64,000 bases of DNA, taken from assembly GCA_947471745.1 (NCBI GenBank), contig CANJKZ010000822.1, positions 715,001-779,000 of the forward strand, given 5' to 3'. The position numbers and the translations under genes are program-made. Each line of letters opens with the position of its first letter. Positions within the stretch are counted from its first letter, which is position 1. This document shows positions 10,919 to 23,100 of the stretch, one piece after another. The notes beneath the pieces were generated by a model, which saw only the letters and a list, made by a program, of their open reading frames with translations, was not told the DNA's origin and made no database searches. Source of the DNA: Closterium sp. Naga37s-1 (Eukaryota > Streptophyta > Zygnematophyceae > Desmidiales > Closteriaceae).

Positions 10919-13900
10919 TCACCTGAGCGCAGTATGAGACGAAGCATGCCCACCAGCACCCTCACAAATGAACGAATCTTCACAGCTGGCCGTCCTGAGG
11001 CCCGATCTCAGCCGTTGGATGTCGAGAGTGAAACTCGATCCAGCGGTCCCGAGAAAAATATCGGCCAGGGCAGCAACGCATTTGTCTACAGTGGAAACAA
11101 TCAGCCCTTGGTGCTGAAAGTCGTAACTTTTCAGCCGGGCAGCCCATTTCTGCCCGCGAAGGTTCGGGGGCAGCATGACGAGGCGAAGGTCCTGAATGTG
11201 TTGGAAGAGAGCGTTGCGAATCTCAGTCAGCTGGTTGGAGACGAGAAATGGGAAGGGGATTGGGAAATGGGGAAGGGAAAAGGAAAGGGATGGGACAGGG
11301 GCAGGTGGGGGGAGGGTGGGGGGGGAGAGGAACAGGGTTAGCAGGCAGCATGGCAAGGTGAAGGTCCTGATGGTGTTGGAATAGAGCACTGTGAATCACA
11401 GTAAGCTGGTTGGGGGAAGTGAGAAGGGGAAGGAAGCGGAGACACGAAAGTGGGAAGGAGAACGGGTCAAGGAGGCAGCATGACAAGGTGAAGGTCCTGA
11501 ATGTGTTGGAAGAGAGCGTTGCGAATCTCAGTCAGCTGGTTGGGGGGAGGGAAAAGGGGTCACCAAGTGGAGAAACGAAGGGGAAACAAGAACGGGTCAA
11601 GGAGGCAGCATGATGAGGCAAGGGTCCTGAGAGTGTTGGAATTAAGGATTGCGAATCTCAGTTAGCTTGGTTGGGAAGAAAGGGGAACCAAATGGAGAAG
11701 GGGAGAGGAAAGCAGGGGTGGAAGGAGAGGGGGACAGAAAAGGGGGAAAAGAAGGCGGGAAGGATCACGAGGAGGAGGAAGCATGATGAGGCGAAGATCC
11801 TGAATGTGGAAGCGAGCATACCGTATGAGTTTGTGAGGAAAGGCTCAGTTAAGTTTTGAGGCGCCTCAAAAGGAGGCAGCATGACAAGGCGAAGATCCTG
11901 AATGTGAAAGCGAGCATATTGTATGAGGTGATGAGGCAAAGCTCAGTTAACTCATGGAAACAACTTCCCTTGAGAACCACATACCTCTTACAAGCCAACG
12001 GTATCCCAGACCTCCTAGTGTGATGAGTCGGTTTTTGAGTCGACTCAAAAACCGACTCATCACATGCAGATTCCCTTGGGAACCACATACCTCTTACAAG
12101 CCAACGGTATCCCAAGGTGACTTATGAGTCGACTCAAAAGCCAACGTTATCCCATACCTCCTAGCCACACATGTACCTCCTTGGGACTGCCATCACACAC
12201 CAGAAACACATACCTCGTTGCAACCACAGACTTCTTACAAGCCAATGGTATTCCATACCTCTTTGGAACCACACACACACACCCTTGGGACCGCACACAC
12301 ATGTAACTCCTTGGGACCACATACCCACATACCTCTTTGGGACTGGCATCAGACACCAGAAACACTGTCTTGATCCCGCCTGCTCTCTCCATTGCCCTCG
12401 CAATACACCCAGCAGCCTGCCTTACCCTCAGAGCAGCACTATACATACACCCACCATCGAGGGAAACCCTGGGAAACCAAGCATCGGGACAAGCCAAATT
12501 GGAATCACGTACCTCCAAGACAGTGTTCCTTGGGACTGGCATCTGAGACCAGGAACACTGTCTTGATCCCCCCACATCTCGTTACGACCAGATACCTCCT
12601 TGCCACACGCACACCCCCTTGTCACACACGTACCTCCTTGGGACTGGCATCTGAGACCAGAAACACCGTCTTGATCCCCCCTGCTTTCTCCATCGCCCTC
12701 GCAATACACCCAGCTGCCTGCGCTGCCCGCACGTGACACACCACCCCCGGTTCCTTACACCCCATCCCCATCTCCCCCCTCCTCCAATGCACCGCCACAA
12801 ATCTCTTATCCTGAATTTCAGTCACTTCGCTATCCTTCTGCCACCCCATGCCCCGACTCCCGCCGTCCGCTCCCGTGTTATTGATTGTGAAATTCGCGGG
12901 CGTGTGGCTAAAAGTGGCGTTTAGTGCAATAAGAGTCCACATTTTGGACTGTATTAGCCGCTCGGCGGAGAGTAGGACGGCGGGATGCGGTTGAATGGCG
13001 AGTGAGTTCGGGCAGCCCGGGCGGCGAATAAAAGGAACGTCGCCCTCGGCCTCGAGCGACCGGTCAAACGAGAAAAGTTCCAGCTCCCCGAGAACCACAA
13101 CCCGGGCAGACGGGAGGATTTCCCGCGCGATCTCGCCAGCTTCGGGCAGGCGAAATTTCTGCTCCTTAATGACCGTGGAAGGAACAGTGCTCCAAGTGAT
13201 ATTTTCGGCTAGGGCAGCGTCGGGCAGATTTACTAAAGTGCCGGGATCCCCATGGCCTTTCTGGTTATAGCAGGAGCCGCGTAGGCATAGCACTTGATCG
13301 ATCACTACTTTCCCGTCTTTCACTCCTCCTCCCCCCTCCTCTGCCCCCCCTTTGTTCAAGTCTAGAAAGTCTTGGGTGGATAGCACAGAATGGGGACCGT
13401 AGCACCTGGGTGGGACGAGTAGGGGAGAGATGGGGGAGCAGAAAAAAGAGAGAAGGTGGGACCTTGTTGTTTGCCAGTCTTTGACCTGCATAGGGCGAAC
13501 TGAGGACGTCCCATGTGCAGCCACCCACCCCGCTCCCCGCTTGTTCAAGTCGAGAAAGTCTTGTGAGGAAAGCACAGAGAGGGGTCCGTAGCACCTGGGT
13601 GGGGCAAATGGGGGCGAGAGGGAAGGGTGTTTTTGAGTCGACTCAGAACAGAAAGTCCTGTGTAGAGAGCACAGAGAGAGGAGCATAGCACCTGGGTGGG
13701 GTGAATTGGGGGGAGAGGGGAGGGAGGAAGGAGTGGAGTGGAGGGTGGGATTGTTGTGTGTGCACGGTTTTGAATGAACTGAGTGCTGTGCCTTGCCTTG
13801 TGCAACAATCCCTTCCCGTCCCCCCTTGCTCAAGTCGAGAAAATTTTGTGTGGAAAGAACAGAGCGCGGGATGTAGCGCCTGGGCAGGCCGAATAGGAGG

Positions 13901-16900
13901 GACGGGGTTCAGGGGAGAGGTAGGAAAATTTCTGCTTGAATTCAGAGGGTTTTGAGATGCACTAAGTCTGCTTGTTGTATCTGTGTGCTTACGCTGGCCC
14001 AAACCAATCACCCAATGACCCAATGACCTATGACCCATAACCATGCCCATGCCCCATGCCCCATGACGCATGATCCATGATACATGATCCATGATACATG
14101 ATCCATGATACATGATACATGATACATGATCCATGATACATGATCCATGATACATGATCCATGATACATGATCCATGATACATGATCCATGATACATGAT
14201 CCATGATACATGATCCATGATACATGATACATGATCCATGATCCATGATACATGATCCATGATACATGATCCATGATACATGATCCATGATACATGATCC
14301 ATGATACATGATCCATGATCCATGATACATGATCCATGATACATGATCCATGATCCATGATACATGATCCATGATACATGATACATGATCCATGATACAT
14401 GATCCATGATACATGATCCATGATACATGATCCATGATACATGATCCATGATACATGATCCATGATACATGATACATGATACATGATACATGATACATGG
14501 TACATGATACATGATCCATGATACATGATCCATGATACATGATCCATGATACATGATCCATGATACATGATCCATGATACATGATACATGATACATGATA
14601 CATGGTACATGATCCATGATACATGATCCATGATACATGATCCATGATACATGATCCATGATACATGATCCATGATACATGATACATGATACATGATACA
14701 TGATACATGATCCATGATACATGATCCATGATACATGATCCATGATACATGATCCATGATACATGATCCATGATACATGATCCATGATACATGATCCATG
14801 ATACATGATACATGATCCATGATACATGATCCATGATACATGATCCATGATACATGATCCATGATACATGATACATGATACATGATACATGATCCATGAT
14901 ACATGATCCATGATACATGATCCATGATACATGATCCATGATACATGATACATGATACATGATACATGATCCATGATACATGATCCATGATCCATGATAC
15001 ATGATACATGATCCATGATACATGATCCATGATACATGATCCATGATACATGATACATGATACATGATCCATGATACATGATCCATGATACATGATCCAT
15101 GATACATGATACATGATACATGATACATGATCCATGATACATGATCCATGATACATGATCCATGATACATGATCCATGATACATGATCCATGATACATGA
15201 TACATGATACATGATACATGATCCATGATACATGATCCATGATACATGATCCATGATACATGATCCATGATACATGATACATGATACATGATACATGATC
15301 CATGATACATGATCCATGATACATGATCCATGATACATGATCCATGATACATGATCCATGATACATGATCCATGATACATGATCCATGATACATGATCCA
15401 TGATACATGATCCATGATCCATGATCCATGATACATGATCCATGATACATGATACATGATACATGATACATGATCCATCATACATGATCCATGATACATG
15501 ATCCATGATACATGATACATGATCCATGATCCATGATCCATGATACATGATCCATGATCCTCCACGTACCTCCAGGCATGGTCAAAGTCAAACACGATGC
15601 ACCGGACCAGTCGTGCCCAGACGCCACCTCCGTGGTGTTCATTGGCACCAGCAGCGTGCGATTTGAGAGCCCCCTTTTTGAGGGCACTATGTCAGTCACC
15701 GACTCACTCTCTCGCTCGCTCACTCACTCACTCACTCACTCACCTCCACGCGTGGTCGAAGTCAAAGACAATCCGGCGGTCGTATCCAGACGCCACCTCC
15801 GTGGTGTTCATTGGCACCAGCAGTGTGCGATTCGACAGCCCTGCCAGCAGCATGTAGTTGCGGAAGCAGCGGATGCGCGTGCTGGACTGCAGGGAGAGAG
15901 GGGAGAGAAGGAGAGGTTAGTTGGTGGGTGCATGAGGGGGAAGTGTCAGGGCCCTTCATCGGCACCAGCAGCGTGCGGTTTGCGAGCCCTGCCAGCGGCA
16001 TGTAGTTGCGGAAGCAGCAGATGCGCGTGCTGGACTGTTAGGGGGAGAGGGGGAGGGAAAGGAAGGCGAGATGTGGGGGGGAGCGGGAGAAGGGGGTGAA
16101 GGGAGCATCAGCAGCGTGCGGTTAGACAGCCCCTGCCAGCAGCATGTAGTTGCGGAAGCAGCGGATACGCGTGCTGGACTGGTGATGGTGTGGGTGGGGG
16201 GGTGAAGAGGTGGGGGAGGGAAGGAAGGGGGGAAGGAGAGAAAGGGAGACTGCCTTCATCGGCACCAGCAGCGTGGGGTTTGAGAGCCCTGCCAGCAGCG
16301 TGGGGTTTGAGAGCCCTGCCAGCAGCGTGGGGTTTGAGAGCCCTGCCAGCAGCATGTGGTTGCGGAAGCAGCGGATGCGCGTGCTAGACTGGATGGGGAG
16401 AGGAGTGGGTGGTTGGTGGGGGGTTGAGTGGGGGAAGAGGGGAGTTGGGGAGGGGGTAAGTGAGGGAGGGGGGGGAGGGGGGAAGTGAGGGAGGGGGGGA
16501 AAGGGAGCATCAGCAACATTTGGATGCGCTTGCTGGACTGACGTGCGAGAGGGGGGAAGCGGGAGTCAGTCGCGGCAGGGGGGGAAGTGGGATGGGAGCA
16601 GAGGAAACTGGAATGCTGGACTGAAAGGGAGAGAGGGGAGGAAATGGAAGGTGGGGAAGGGGGGAAGCGGCGGAGGAAATGGAAGGTGGGGAAGGGGGGA
16701 AGCGGTGGAGGAAATGGAAGGTGGAAAAAGGGGGGAGGAGAGGAGGAAGGGGGGATAGCACCCACCCACATACCGTCCTTTCCGCTACCCACATACCGTC
16801 CTTTCCCCTGTGCCACCATGAGAACGTCTTTACCCTTCCCCAGCCCCCATTCCACACTCCCATTCGCGAACTAACCTTGAGAGGTGCTGAGAGGTTAGTT

Positions 16901-19157
16901 CCCCTCTCAGCACTTCTCTCTTTTCTCCCCTCTCACCCTGCCTGCCTTTTGAGGCGCCTCAAAAGTCTCCCCTCTCACCCTACCTGCCCACCCACACTCC
17001 TCGCCCCACCCTGTGAGTGATTGTTAAGAATTCTCTACCACCTGCCTGCCCACCCACACTCCTCGCCCCGCCCTGTGAGTGATTGTTAAGAATTCTCTAC
17101 CACCTGCCTGCCCACCCACACTCCTCGCCCCGCCCTGTGAGTGATTGTTAACAATTCTCTACCACCTGCCTGCCCACCCACACTCCTCGCCCAGTGATTT
17201 TTAACAATTCTCTACCACCTGCCTGCCCACCCACACTCCTCGCCCCGCCCTGTGAGTGATTGTTAAGAATTCTCTACCACCTGCCTGCCCACCCACACTC
17301 CTCGCCCCGCCCTGTGAGTGATTGTTAAGAATTCTCTACCACCTGCCTGCCCACCCACACTCCTCGCCCCGCCCTGTGAGTGATTGTTAAGAATTCTCTA
17401 CCACCTGCCTGCCCACCCACACTCCTCGCTCCGCCCTGCCCATTCCCCACACAAGTACCTTCCCCCTATGGCAATCCATGAGAATGTATCTATCCTTCTC
17501 CGGCGCCCACACCAAGCTCCCATTCGCGAATCCGCCCCTCCAGTCCGCATGTGCCGCCAGCCTATGAGCCGCTGCCACGTCAGCAGCACCGCCTGCACCA
17601 CCTGCCGCCTGAGCGTCTGAGGGGCATCGCCCCTGCGTCTGCTTGTCCTTCTCCTCCTTCTCCCTCTGCTCCTTGCTCACAGCGCGACCCCTGACGGGAC
17701 GGGTGGGGTGAAGTGAAGGAAAGGGGAATCGTGGACCGTGGAGGGAGGACAAGGGAGAGAGGGCGGAGGAAGGGAGAGGGTTGAAGCGAAAGTGAATCAA
17801 GATTCTGGGACCATTTCATATTTTGAAGGGCATCGCCCCTGCGCCTGCTTGTCCTTCTCCTCCTTTTCCCCCTGCTCCTTGCTCACAGCGCGACCACCTT
17901 CACGCTCTCCAGCCCCTCCCCGCTGCCCTCCTCACACACACACACTCACGCCAATGCATTGGGCCACACGTCTCACCAATCCAGCTTGAGTGGCGTCTGA
18001 TCGTCATCCACAACATCAACCACCTTCACGCTCTCAAGCCCACCCCTCGATTACTCCCAACCTTGCCTGTCCCCACTGCATGCTGATTCGTTTCAAGCCA
18101 TAATGGGTCACATTCACTCACCAGTTCAGCTTCAACGGCGTCTGATCATCATCCACCACGTCAACCACCTTCACGCTCTCAAGCCCCTCCCCGCTGCCCT
18201 CCTCACAGCCATGCCTGTCTGTCCGCGTTACAGTGCGTCTCGTTTCACTCACCAATCCAGCTTCAGCGGCGTCTGATCATCATCCACGACATCAACTACT
18301 TTCACGCTCTCAAGCCCCTCCCCGCTGCCCTCCGCGCCGTTCTCCTCCTCCATCCCCGGCAGCAGCTGCATGGTCGTGTTCGCCCGCGTTACCACCTCCC
18401 CCAGTCGCACCCGCAGCGCCCTCAGCCGCCCCACAAGCTGACTCACCGCTTCGGAACTGCAGGGAAGGAGGAGTGGTGGTGGGAGGAGGGTAGGGTGGGG
18501 GGAAAGCGGAGAAAAAGGGGGAGGCGAGCGGGGGGGGTGGTGAAGAGAACGGTGGAGAGATGGGAGTGAGGGAGGAAGGCGGGAATGAAGGGGAAGAGAG
18601 AAGGAGACGTGGGAGAGCAATCTTCGCAACCCCGTAACCGAGGTTTAAGGGCGCCTTTTCTAAAGAGCCTTATTTGTGCAACGTGTTCTTAGGCGCCTCG
18701 AATAGAGGTAGGTGTTGTTCAAAGCAGTGTACCTTAACATGCCGTTGGCCGTTGATGCCACGTCATCCACCAATCTCCGCCGCACGGAACCCTCCCAAGA
18801 AGGGTAATCCGCCAGCGAGAGAACGTGTGACATCATCGGAAAATGGTCGCTCGTTTCTGTGAGATATGCTTCTAAAGAGTCCGCTTCTAACGCGGATGGT
18901 CTGGACGAGCCAGCGACGGCGCTGGAAACGAGCAGAGCGAGAAGGACAGCAGTCACCAAAGGCGATGTGAGGAAAGAAGTAATTTCCCAAGGATTTGAGC
19001 TCCGGGAAACAACGCTGGATATATTTTTTTCTGCAAAACTACGTTTCGCAGCGCAACTCGAAGCATCGTGACGGCTTCCGTGACTTCCCATTCCGAATCT
19101 ATTGGTCCTATCGCTCCAGGTTCTAGCTAAATGTGAGAGTCTTCCAGTTAATCTCAT
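10919..19157 (-). CDS. GDP-fucose protein O-fucosyltransferase-like Golgi glycosyltransferase, six exons
   Basis: Minus-strand exons 19157-18733, 18456-18253, 17690-17459, 15886-15744, 13405-12634 and 11230-10919 join in phase (2, 2, 0, 2, 0) to 695 residues with GT-AG introns. Residues about 61-83 (SFLTSPLVTAVLLALLVSSA) form one membrane segment, giving a type II Golgi protein with a lumenal catalytic domain. Family features are NYMLLAGLSNRTLLVPM, then FDFDHAW; RFVAVHWRRGE (the Arg-rich donor-binding motif); KTVFLVSDASPKE; and near the end ALADIFLGTAGSSFTLDI, the O-FucT ADxFxGTxxSxF block. Plant members fucosylate proteins or cell-wall glycans; the acceptor is unknown here. It is divergent from the SGT gene. 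Introns are packed with copies of neighbouring exon edges and with satellites, listed separately. Weakest points: exon 3 acceptor and exon 4 choice among several similar copies. Confidence 0.82.
11341..11935 (-). repeat. Echo copies of the O-FucT last-exon 5' edge
   Basis: Five to six truncated copies of the segment coding LTEIRNALFQHIQDLRLVMLP with its acceptor. They begin near 11345, 11475, 11605, 11780 and 11875 on the + strand (motif GCAGCATGACAAGGCGAAG). All lie in the last intron, just upstream of the real exon in the gene's direction. Confidence 0.85.
11854..12139. repeat. Three TTTTGAG-N4-CTCAAAA palindromes in O-FucT intron 5
   Basis: 11854-11871 is a perfect 18-mer with core GCGC. 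12019-12064 is a perfect 46-bp palindrome centred on TCGA, its outer arms made of local sequence. 12122-12139 has core TCGA and one mismatch. Between them lie duplicated copies of CTTACAAGCCAACG-type sequence, so they sit at duplication junctions. Confidence 0.9.
12330..12625 (-). repeat. Echo copies of the O-FucT exon 5 3' edge
   Basis: 12335-12430 repeats the exon end coding AAGCIARAMERAGGIKTVFL... with its donor, and 12515-12570 repeats the last part again. They lie directly downstream of the real donor at 12633 in the gene's direction. Confidence 0.85.
13540..13885 (-). repeat. Echo copies of the O-FucT exon 5 acceptor and 5' edge
   Basis: Copies near 13547-13600, 13640-13700 and 13825-13895 repeat the pattern CACCCAGGTGCTACGG...TTTCTCGACTTGAACAAG seen at the real exon start (13405). 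Only the 13405 copy continues into the conserved frame. Confidence 0.85.
13631..13648. repeat. Imperfect TTTTGAG-TCGA palindrome in O-FucT intron 4
   Basis: TTTTGAGTCGACTCAGAA, one mismatch to the perfect 18-mer. It lies between two echo copies of the exon 5 edge. Confidence 0.8.
14062..15556 (+). repeat. Heptamer satellite (ATGATAC / ATGATCC), ~1.5 kb, intronic
   Basis: About 210 tandem heptamers of only two main kinds, ATGATAC and ATGATCC, in a non-random alternating order with recurring runs of ATGATAC. It lies wholly within intron 4 of the O-FucT gene. The unit has no stop in any minus-strand frame, which explains the apparent long Met/His/Ile/Asp-rich proteins; they are not genes. Confidence 0.95.
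15557..16540 (-). repeat. Echo copies of O-FucT exon 4
   Basis: The real exon is 15744-15886. A near-complete second copy at 15556-15680 ends at a usable donor (AG|GTACGT). Further acceptor-side copies lie at about 15955-16035, 16100-16180, 16255-16390 (with three nested 26-bp internal repeats) and 16505-16540. All carry the acceptor and the start of the segment coding RIRCFRNYMLLAGLSN. Confidence 0.88.
16785..16865 (-). repeat. Echo of the O-FucT exon 3 3' edge
   Basis: A diverged copy of the exon 3 end and donor (coding a diverged version of NGSLVWAPEKDRYILMDCH) lies about 600 bp downstream of the real donor in the gene's direction. Confidence 0.7.
16947..16964. repeat. TTTTGAG-GCGC-CTCAAAA palindrome in O-FucT intron 3
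   Basis: Perfect 18-bp palindrome TTTTGAGGCGCCTCAAAA. It separates two copies of a TCTCCCCTCTCACCCTGCC-like segment. A second, unrelated stem (GTGCTGAGAGG / CCTCTCAGCAC) lies just upstream near 16879-16910. Confidence 0.9.
17013..17440 (+). repeat. 62-bp intronic minisatellite
   Basis: About seven copies of a 62-bp unit containing GTGAGTGATTGTTAAGAATT and CCACCTGCCTGCCCACCC, one of them shortened, directly abutting the donor side of O-FucT exon 3. The unit is intronic sequence next to that donor. Confidence 0.9.
17820..18252 (-). repeat. Echo copies of O-FucT exon 3 acceptor and exon 2 donor edges
   Basis: 17822-17900 repeats the acceptor and start of exon 3 (GCGCTGTGAGCAAGGAGCAG). 17975-18060 and 18118-18200 repeat the last ~75 bp of exon 2 with its donor (coding VVDVVDDDQTPLKLDW). 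Both exon edges that border this intron are duplicated into it. Confidence 0.85.
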
Positions 19158-20173
19158 CGCAACGAATGCCTAAGAAAATGCTAGCGTAATTTTTTGCTGC
19201 AGTACAGCTCCTGTCATTCTAAACCCGCGACGCGCATTCAATGATGACGAAGCAGACGACGATCCCGACGCATTGATACCGGTTCAACGAGTGAGGACAA
19301 AATCTTCTTAAAATAATCAGCGTCAGACAGCTAACCTACCTCACGACACGATATCGCATAACGAATTAGGTCTAGCTGGTTCTGGGACGGCTACCGACAT
19401 AGTTGCATGATCAAACTGCAAGCCATGGTACCAAACCGCTGTGATCAGAGCTGAAACCGGCCTTGGGACTGCTGGTGACTACGTCGGGATTGCCTCTGAA
19501 AATTGGTTGGTGGTGACAATATCGCATCCGCGATAAGCGTACTCTGGCGCGTCTGGCTAAGAAGCTGAAAAGTACTTTCTACAAAACAAAAGTCCAAGTC
19601 TCTTTATTGCTGATTGAGGGGGTGTGTCTTTTTGCCGATTGATGGTAAAGGTACGGTGTAGCAAGATTTCGCAGCTTTTCCGTGATGTGCAGTGTGGTGC
19701 TAACACCTCAGATTCCAGAACCATCCAAAAATCCGCCTTACTCAGTCGCCTCATCTCCTGATTTTTCCACAACGCCTTTCGTCCAGAACCGAGCAAGCCA
19801 CTTCACTTCGTCGCTTTTAGTTCAGATTCAGACTGACACGAGTGCGCGGCGTTAGCACTAGTGATTCATTCTGAGGAGTCCAAGCGCGCGACGAGTAGCA
19901 GTATTTGGGACTACCCGAGCAACGATCAACGTCCCGCCAGCAGCAGCAGGCTACCTTATTCGAGTCAGCGAGTGCTTGATCACTCTCGCCATACCTCCCG
20001 TCTTTCCATCCCGTCCTTCCTCTGGCCGAAGTGCCCGAATTCGATCCCATTGTCGCGAATGGCGTCGTGAGATTACTCCTAGTCGGACACTCCGAGGAAA
20101 AATTGTGAACAGTAGGATTTAGCTGAGCGGCATCTTAGAAAACGTGAGCGTTTCGTGACCGCAGCAGCTGGGT
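19158..20173. promoter_or_regulatory. Divergent intergenic region between O-FucT and SGT
   Basis: About 1.0 kb between two divergent start codons, so it should hold both promoters and 5' UTRs. No TATA box or other element is clear enough to name, and no gene is seen in it. Confidence 0.5.
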
Positions 20174-23100
20174 ATGGCGTCTCCGAGCGATGCGGCTTCT
20201 AAGGAGGATGAATTCTTCGCTCAAAGGCGAACCGTGCTCGCAGTCCTCGATTTCCTCCGCACAGGTGATTACTAGAGACTGCGTCAAGCGGCTCAACGGT
20301 CAGTTCCTCCGCACGGGTACTCGTAGTAACAGCTTGAAGCGCTCAGGCTTTTGAGTCGACTCAAAAACTCCGCACGGGTACTCGTAGTAACAGCTTGAAG
20401 CGCTCAGGCTTTTGAGTCGACTCAAAAACTCCGCACGGGTACTCGTAGTAACAGCTTGAAGCGCTCAGGCTTCTCTCGGATTATTCCCTCCGTTTCCTCT
20501 TCCCGTTTCCTCGCTTCACCCTTTGCCCCATCAGCCCCGCTCTATTCCTCACTTCACTGAGACACCCTAGAGGTTGTCGCAGACTGCCTTTTCTCATTTT
20601 GCCTTTCCACTGCCACCACCAAAGTATCTCCCATCTCTCTGATTCTTCTCCGTTTTCTCTTTCCGTTGCTTCCTTTTATTTTCCCCCCCCACCTTGCCCC
20701 ATCAGCCCCACTCCCTTCCTCAGTCGGCTCGGATGCCCTAGAGGTTGCCGCGGACTGACAATTGTGATCATAGATGTTCCATAAAAATCCCACCACTCAT
20801 CTCATCTCCCCTTTTTCCGTTTCCTCCCGTTTTTTCTCTCCCGACTTCCCCCATCAGCCCCACTCCCCTCCTCAGTTGACTCGGACGCCCTAGCAGTTAC
20901 CACAGACTAACAATTGTGACGATAGATGTCCCACAATCGTTCCACCACTCATCTGATGTCCCCTCTTTCCGTTTCCTCCCGTTTTTTCTCTCCCAACTTG
21001 CCCCATCAGCCCCACTCCCTCCCTCAGTTGACTCGGACGCCCTAGAGGTTGCCGCAGACTGCCTTTCCGAAGCTTTTGGGGTCAACCCGCAAAACCCTGA
21101 CGACCTGGAAAAATATTCAGTTCTGCCCGGAACACTGTTGCAGCTCATTCAGGACAGCACGCCGGGTTCCGCTACTGGTCATGGTTCTTCTGCCGGTGCT
21201 GCCCGGCCAGGCGGGCAGCTAGTGGAAAACTCTCAGGCTGCTGCCTCGCTGCCCGAACCTATGGATGAAGAAAACAAGCGTGACGCCGAGCCTCGAGAGG
21301 CAGACTTGGGAGACAGGGTTGGGGGAGGTTCGGTTGCTGCAGGAACAGAAAACGCTAGGATAGGCAACGGGGCCAGCGGAGGCAGAGAGGGGGGGAAGGA
21401 AGTAGAGATGAAAGACGCAGTTGAGGGGGCTGCTGAGCAAACGGGGGAACAAGCGAAAGAAAGAGCATGGGAAACAGCTCGTGGGGAAGCTGGGGCAGGT
21501 GTGAGTGGGCCGAACCGGCAAGGGGAGGAGGGTCAGGTGGAGGCCCAGGGTGCTCTGGATCTGGAGAAGAAGCTTCAGGAGTTTCTGCAGGGGCTGGAGA
21601 GTGCGGGGTACTATGCAGGGACGGTGGTGGGGAGTGAGGAGTATGTGACGAGGCAGCAGCAGGCACGAGCTATCTTTCACCAGTGCGTGGCTCAGCAGGG
21701 AGGAGGGAGAGAGGGGGGGAGAAAGGAGCAAGGGGAAGGGGGCAGTGAACAAGGGAAGGAGGGAGGGGAGAAGGAGGGAGGGGAGAAGGAGGGGAACGAG
21801 AAGGAGGAGGGCGGCAGCAAGAGCAGCGAGGGCAGGAAGGAGCAAAGGGGCGACAAGGGGAAGGAGAAGGAGTCGGAAATGGGAGATGCTTCAGCTGCAA
21901 CTGCAAGTGGTGCTGCTGGTGGTGCTGCTAGTGGTGCTGGTGGTGGTGCTGCTAGTGGTGTTACTGCCAGTGCTTCTGCTGAGACTGTTGGGAGTGGGGG
22001 TGCGGCGGCAGCAGTGGTCACAGAAGAGGACAAGAAGAAAGCAGAGGAACTGAAGGCGCAGGGTGTGTGGTGTGGTGGTGTGGTGTGGGGTGGTGTGTGG
22101 TGTGGTGTGGGGCGGTGTGATGTCAGGTGTGGTGGTGTGGTGTGGGTGGGTGAGTGGGTGATGTAGATGGATGGGTGAGTGGGTTGGAGTGCAAGGGTGG
22201 GTGGTGTGTGTGCATGTCTAGTAGTGTGGCTGGGGGTGGGTGGCTGGGGTTGGTGTTTGTGCAGGGTGTTTTTGAGAATTTCCAAAAACACCCTGCAGTG
22301 CATGGGTGGGTGGTGTGTGTGTGTATGTCTAATGTGGCTGGGGGTGGGTGGCTGGGGTAGGTGTTTATGGCCAAGTGGTTGTCAAGTCAAGCTCATCAGT
22401 AAATTTCACCCACCCTCCCCTTCTCTCACCCACCCAACCACCCCATATCGCCCCATGGCCCTTCTCCTTCCAGTCAATGCATGCAGCCATGGCAGCTCAT
22501 CAGTATGAGGAGGCGTTATCTCTTGTCAAGCTCTCCCCCTTTTGAGAATTCTCAAAAGTGAATTCAATGAGGAGGCGTTATCTCTTGTCAAGCTCTCCCC
22601 CTTTTGAGAATTCTCAAAAGTGAATTCAACGAGGAGGCGTTATCTCTTGTCAGGCTCTCCCCCTTCCCGCAACCACGCACCCACCCACCCCATCTTGCCC
22701 ACGCCCATTCTCATTCATTCCCCCTGCAGGCAATGCGGCCATGGCAGCCCATAGCTACGAAGAGGCATTATCTCTTTACTCCAAGGCAATCGCTCTCTGT
22801 GGTGGCTCTCCTTTCTCCCACCCACCCACCCACGCACCTCATATCGCCCCTCGTGACCACACCTCCCTGCAGGCAATGCGGCCATGGCAGCCCATAGCTA
22901 CGAAGAGGCATTATCTCTTTACTCCAAGACAATCGCTCTCTGTGGTGGCTCTCCTTTCTCCCACCCACCCACCCACGCACCTCATATCGCCCCTCGTGAC
23001 CACACCTCCCTGCAGGCAATGCGGCCATGGCAGCCCATAACTACGAAGAGGCATTATCTCTTTACTCCAAGGCAATCGCTCTCTGTGGTGGCTCTCCTTT

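Noticed and set aside
13643-15595. Frames of 487-650 residues on the minus strand, rich in SCIMDHVSWIMYHG
   Set aside because: They are translations of the stop-free ATGATAC/ATGATCC satellite in three frames at once; the region is an intron of the O-FucT gene.
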